Part shown: positions 63,297-64,000 of the stretch, piece after piece
Layout: each line of letters opens with the position of its first letter
Position numbering within the stretch: the first letter of the stretch is position 1
Source: SB25 sp050180705
GTDB lineage: Bacteria > Bacteroidota > Bacteroidia > Bacteroidales > Tenuifilaceae
Length of the DNA stretch: 64,000 nt
NCBI GenBank assembly: GCA_050180705.1
Contig: JBFXDX010000006.1
Span: 1-64,000 of the forward strand
Direction of reading: 5' to 3'
Program-made: the position numbers and the translations under genes
The notes under the pieces: generated by a model
What the model was told of the DNA's origin: nothing
Database searches by the model: none
The model's input: the letters and a program-made list of their open reading frames with translations, nothing else

Positions 63297-64000
63297 TTGG
63301 AGCACACGTTAGTGCATCGGGAGGAGTGGAGAACGCTCCTGTTAATGCGCATGCCATTGGGGCAAATGCTTTTGCATTGTTTACCAAGAACCAGCGTCAG
63401 TGGGTTGCACCGCCATTATCAACTAAAAGTATAAACCTATTTAAATCGCGATGCGCGGAGTTTGGCTACAAGCCCGACATGATTCTTCCGCACGATAGTT
63501 ACTTAATCAATCTTGGAAATCCCGATAGTGTAGCACTTCAAAAGTCGCGAGATGCATTTGTTGATGAAATGAAGCGTTGCGAGCAGTTGGGATTGGATAG
63601 GCTGAATTTTCATCCCGGAAGTCATTTGAATAAAATTTCTGAAGAGGAGAGTTTAATGTTGATTGCCGAATCGGTTAATATTGCATTGCAGGAAACCTCT
63701 GGCGTTATTGCTGTAATTGAGAATACATCGGGGCAGGGAAGTAATCTCGGATTTAAGTTTGAACATCTAAAGTATATTATCGATTTGGTGGAAGATAAGT
63801 CTCGTGTTGGAGTTTGTATAGATACCTGCCATGCCTATACTGCTGGATACGATTTTCAAAGTGAGTCGAGTTTCCTGGACACATTTAGTGAGTTTGATAG
63901 AATTGTGGGATTTAAGTATCTAAAGGGAATGCATTTGAACGATACAAAGAAAGGACTAGGGAGTCGCGTTGACCGTCACGAAAGCCTTGGCGATGGAATT
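63297..64000 (+). CDS. nfo: Endonuclease IV, 5' part (runs off the window)
   Basis: This AP endonuclease cleaves DNA at abasic sites in base excision repair, with three zinc ions. The first 234 codons are present and begin MKYIGAHVSASGGVENAP, the typical start, followed by ANAFALFTKNQRQW, LPHDSYLINLGNP, LNFHPGSHLNK, VIENTSGQGSNLG and GVCIDTCHAYTAGYDF, with His and Glu zinc ligands in place. The end is outside the window, at least 50 residues short of the usual length of about 280. Confidence 0.96.

Overview
The window is about 64 kb of AT-rich chromosome from a member of the Bacteroidota, most likely a free-living Bacteroidales/Marinilabiliales-type lineage; the family cannot be fixed from sequence alone. 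Reasons: many starts are preceded by the Bacteroidota -7 box TAnnTTTG (several with TTG/TTTG about 19-22 nt upstream) and lack Shine-Dalgarno sites; a giant surface protein ends in a type IX secretion (T9SS) sorting domain; DUF3098, YfhO, DUF2723/GT117, OmpP1/FadL and Cache-HAMP-GAF-PAS proteins are typical; and glyS is the single-chain eukaryote-like type. It looks like ordinary chromosome. I saw no transposase, integrase, phage gene or CRISPR array.

Layout. 1-4.9 kb: tail of an unrecognised gene, typA, then the conserved yceD(DUF177)-rpmF-plsX-fabH cluster. 5-9.9 kb: a CsgG/FlgO-like secreted protein, tRNA-Gln, a PspC-PadR-PspC envelope-stress operon, and a DUF2797 zinc protein. 10-14.8 kb: a membrane sensor without output domain, divergent from a histidine kinase carrying a cyclic-nucleotide-binding domain, which is translationally coupled to a DUF1972 glycosyltransferase. 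14.8-24.1 kb: a 2429-residue T9SS surface protein with a propeller, SprB repeats and eleven 75-residue repeats, divergent from two tandem sulfotransferases. 24.1-33.7 kb: FadL-type porin, queA, the YfhO-ftsX-DUF3098-uppP-truB operon, glyS. 33.9-38 kb: YfiR-domain histidine kinase, single-domain response regulator, chemoreceptor. 38-45 kb: glycosyltransferases, polysaccharide deacetylase and DUF2723/GT117 protein. 45-54.6 kb: M28 peptidase lipoprotein, TPR protein, beta-barrel/TPR-kinase pair, serine hydrolase/fucose-isomerase-like pair, two small beta-barrels. 54.7-64 kb: pyrH-frr, another barrel, a small unknown protein-queD-polA, an acyl-CoA synthetase and the start of endonuclease IV.

Two themes connect the accessory genes. 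One is cell-surface construction: T9SS adhesin, sulfotransferases, glycosyltransferases, deacetylase, GT117 and YfhO, outer-membrane barrels. The other is sensing: three histidine kinases, a lone receiver, a chemoreceptor and an output-less sensor, several adjacent to or coupled with surface genes. The strongest direct sequence observation is the higher-order structure of the adhesin repeats: eight exact 225-bp units, in which a three-unit (675-bp) block has been duplicated with 220 bp differing at one base. No wholly new system can be demonstrated; the best candidates are the cyclic-nucleotide kinase/glycosyltransferase pair with its output-less divergent sensor, and the serine hydrolase/isomerase-like pair.
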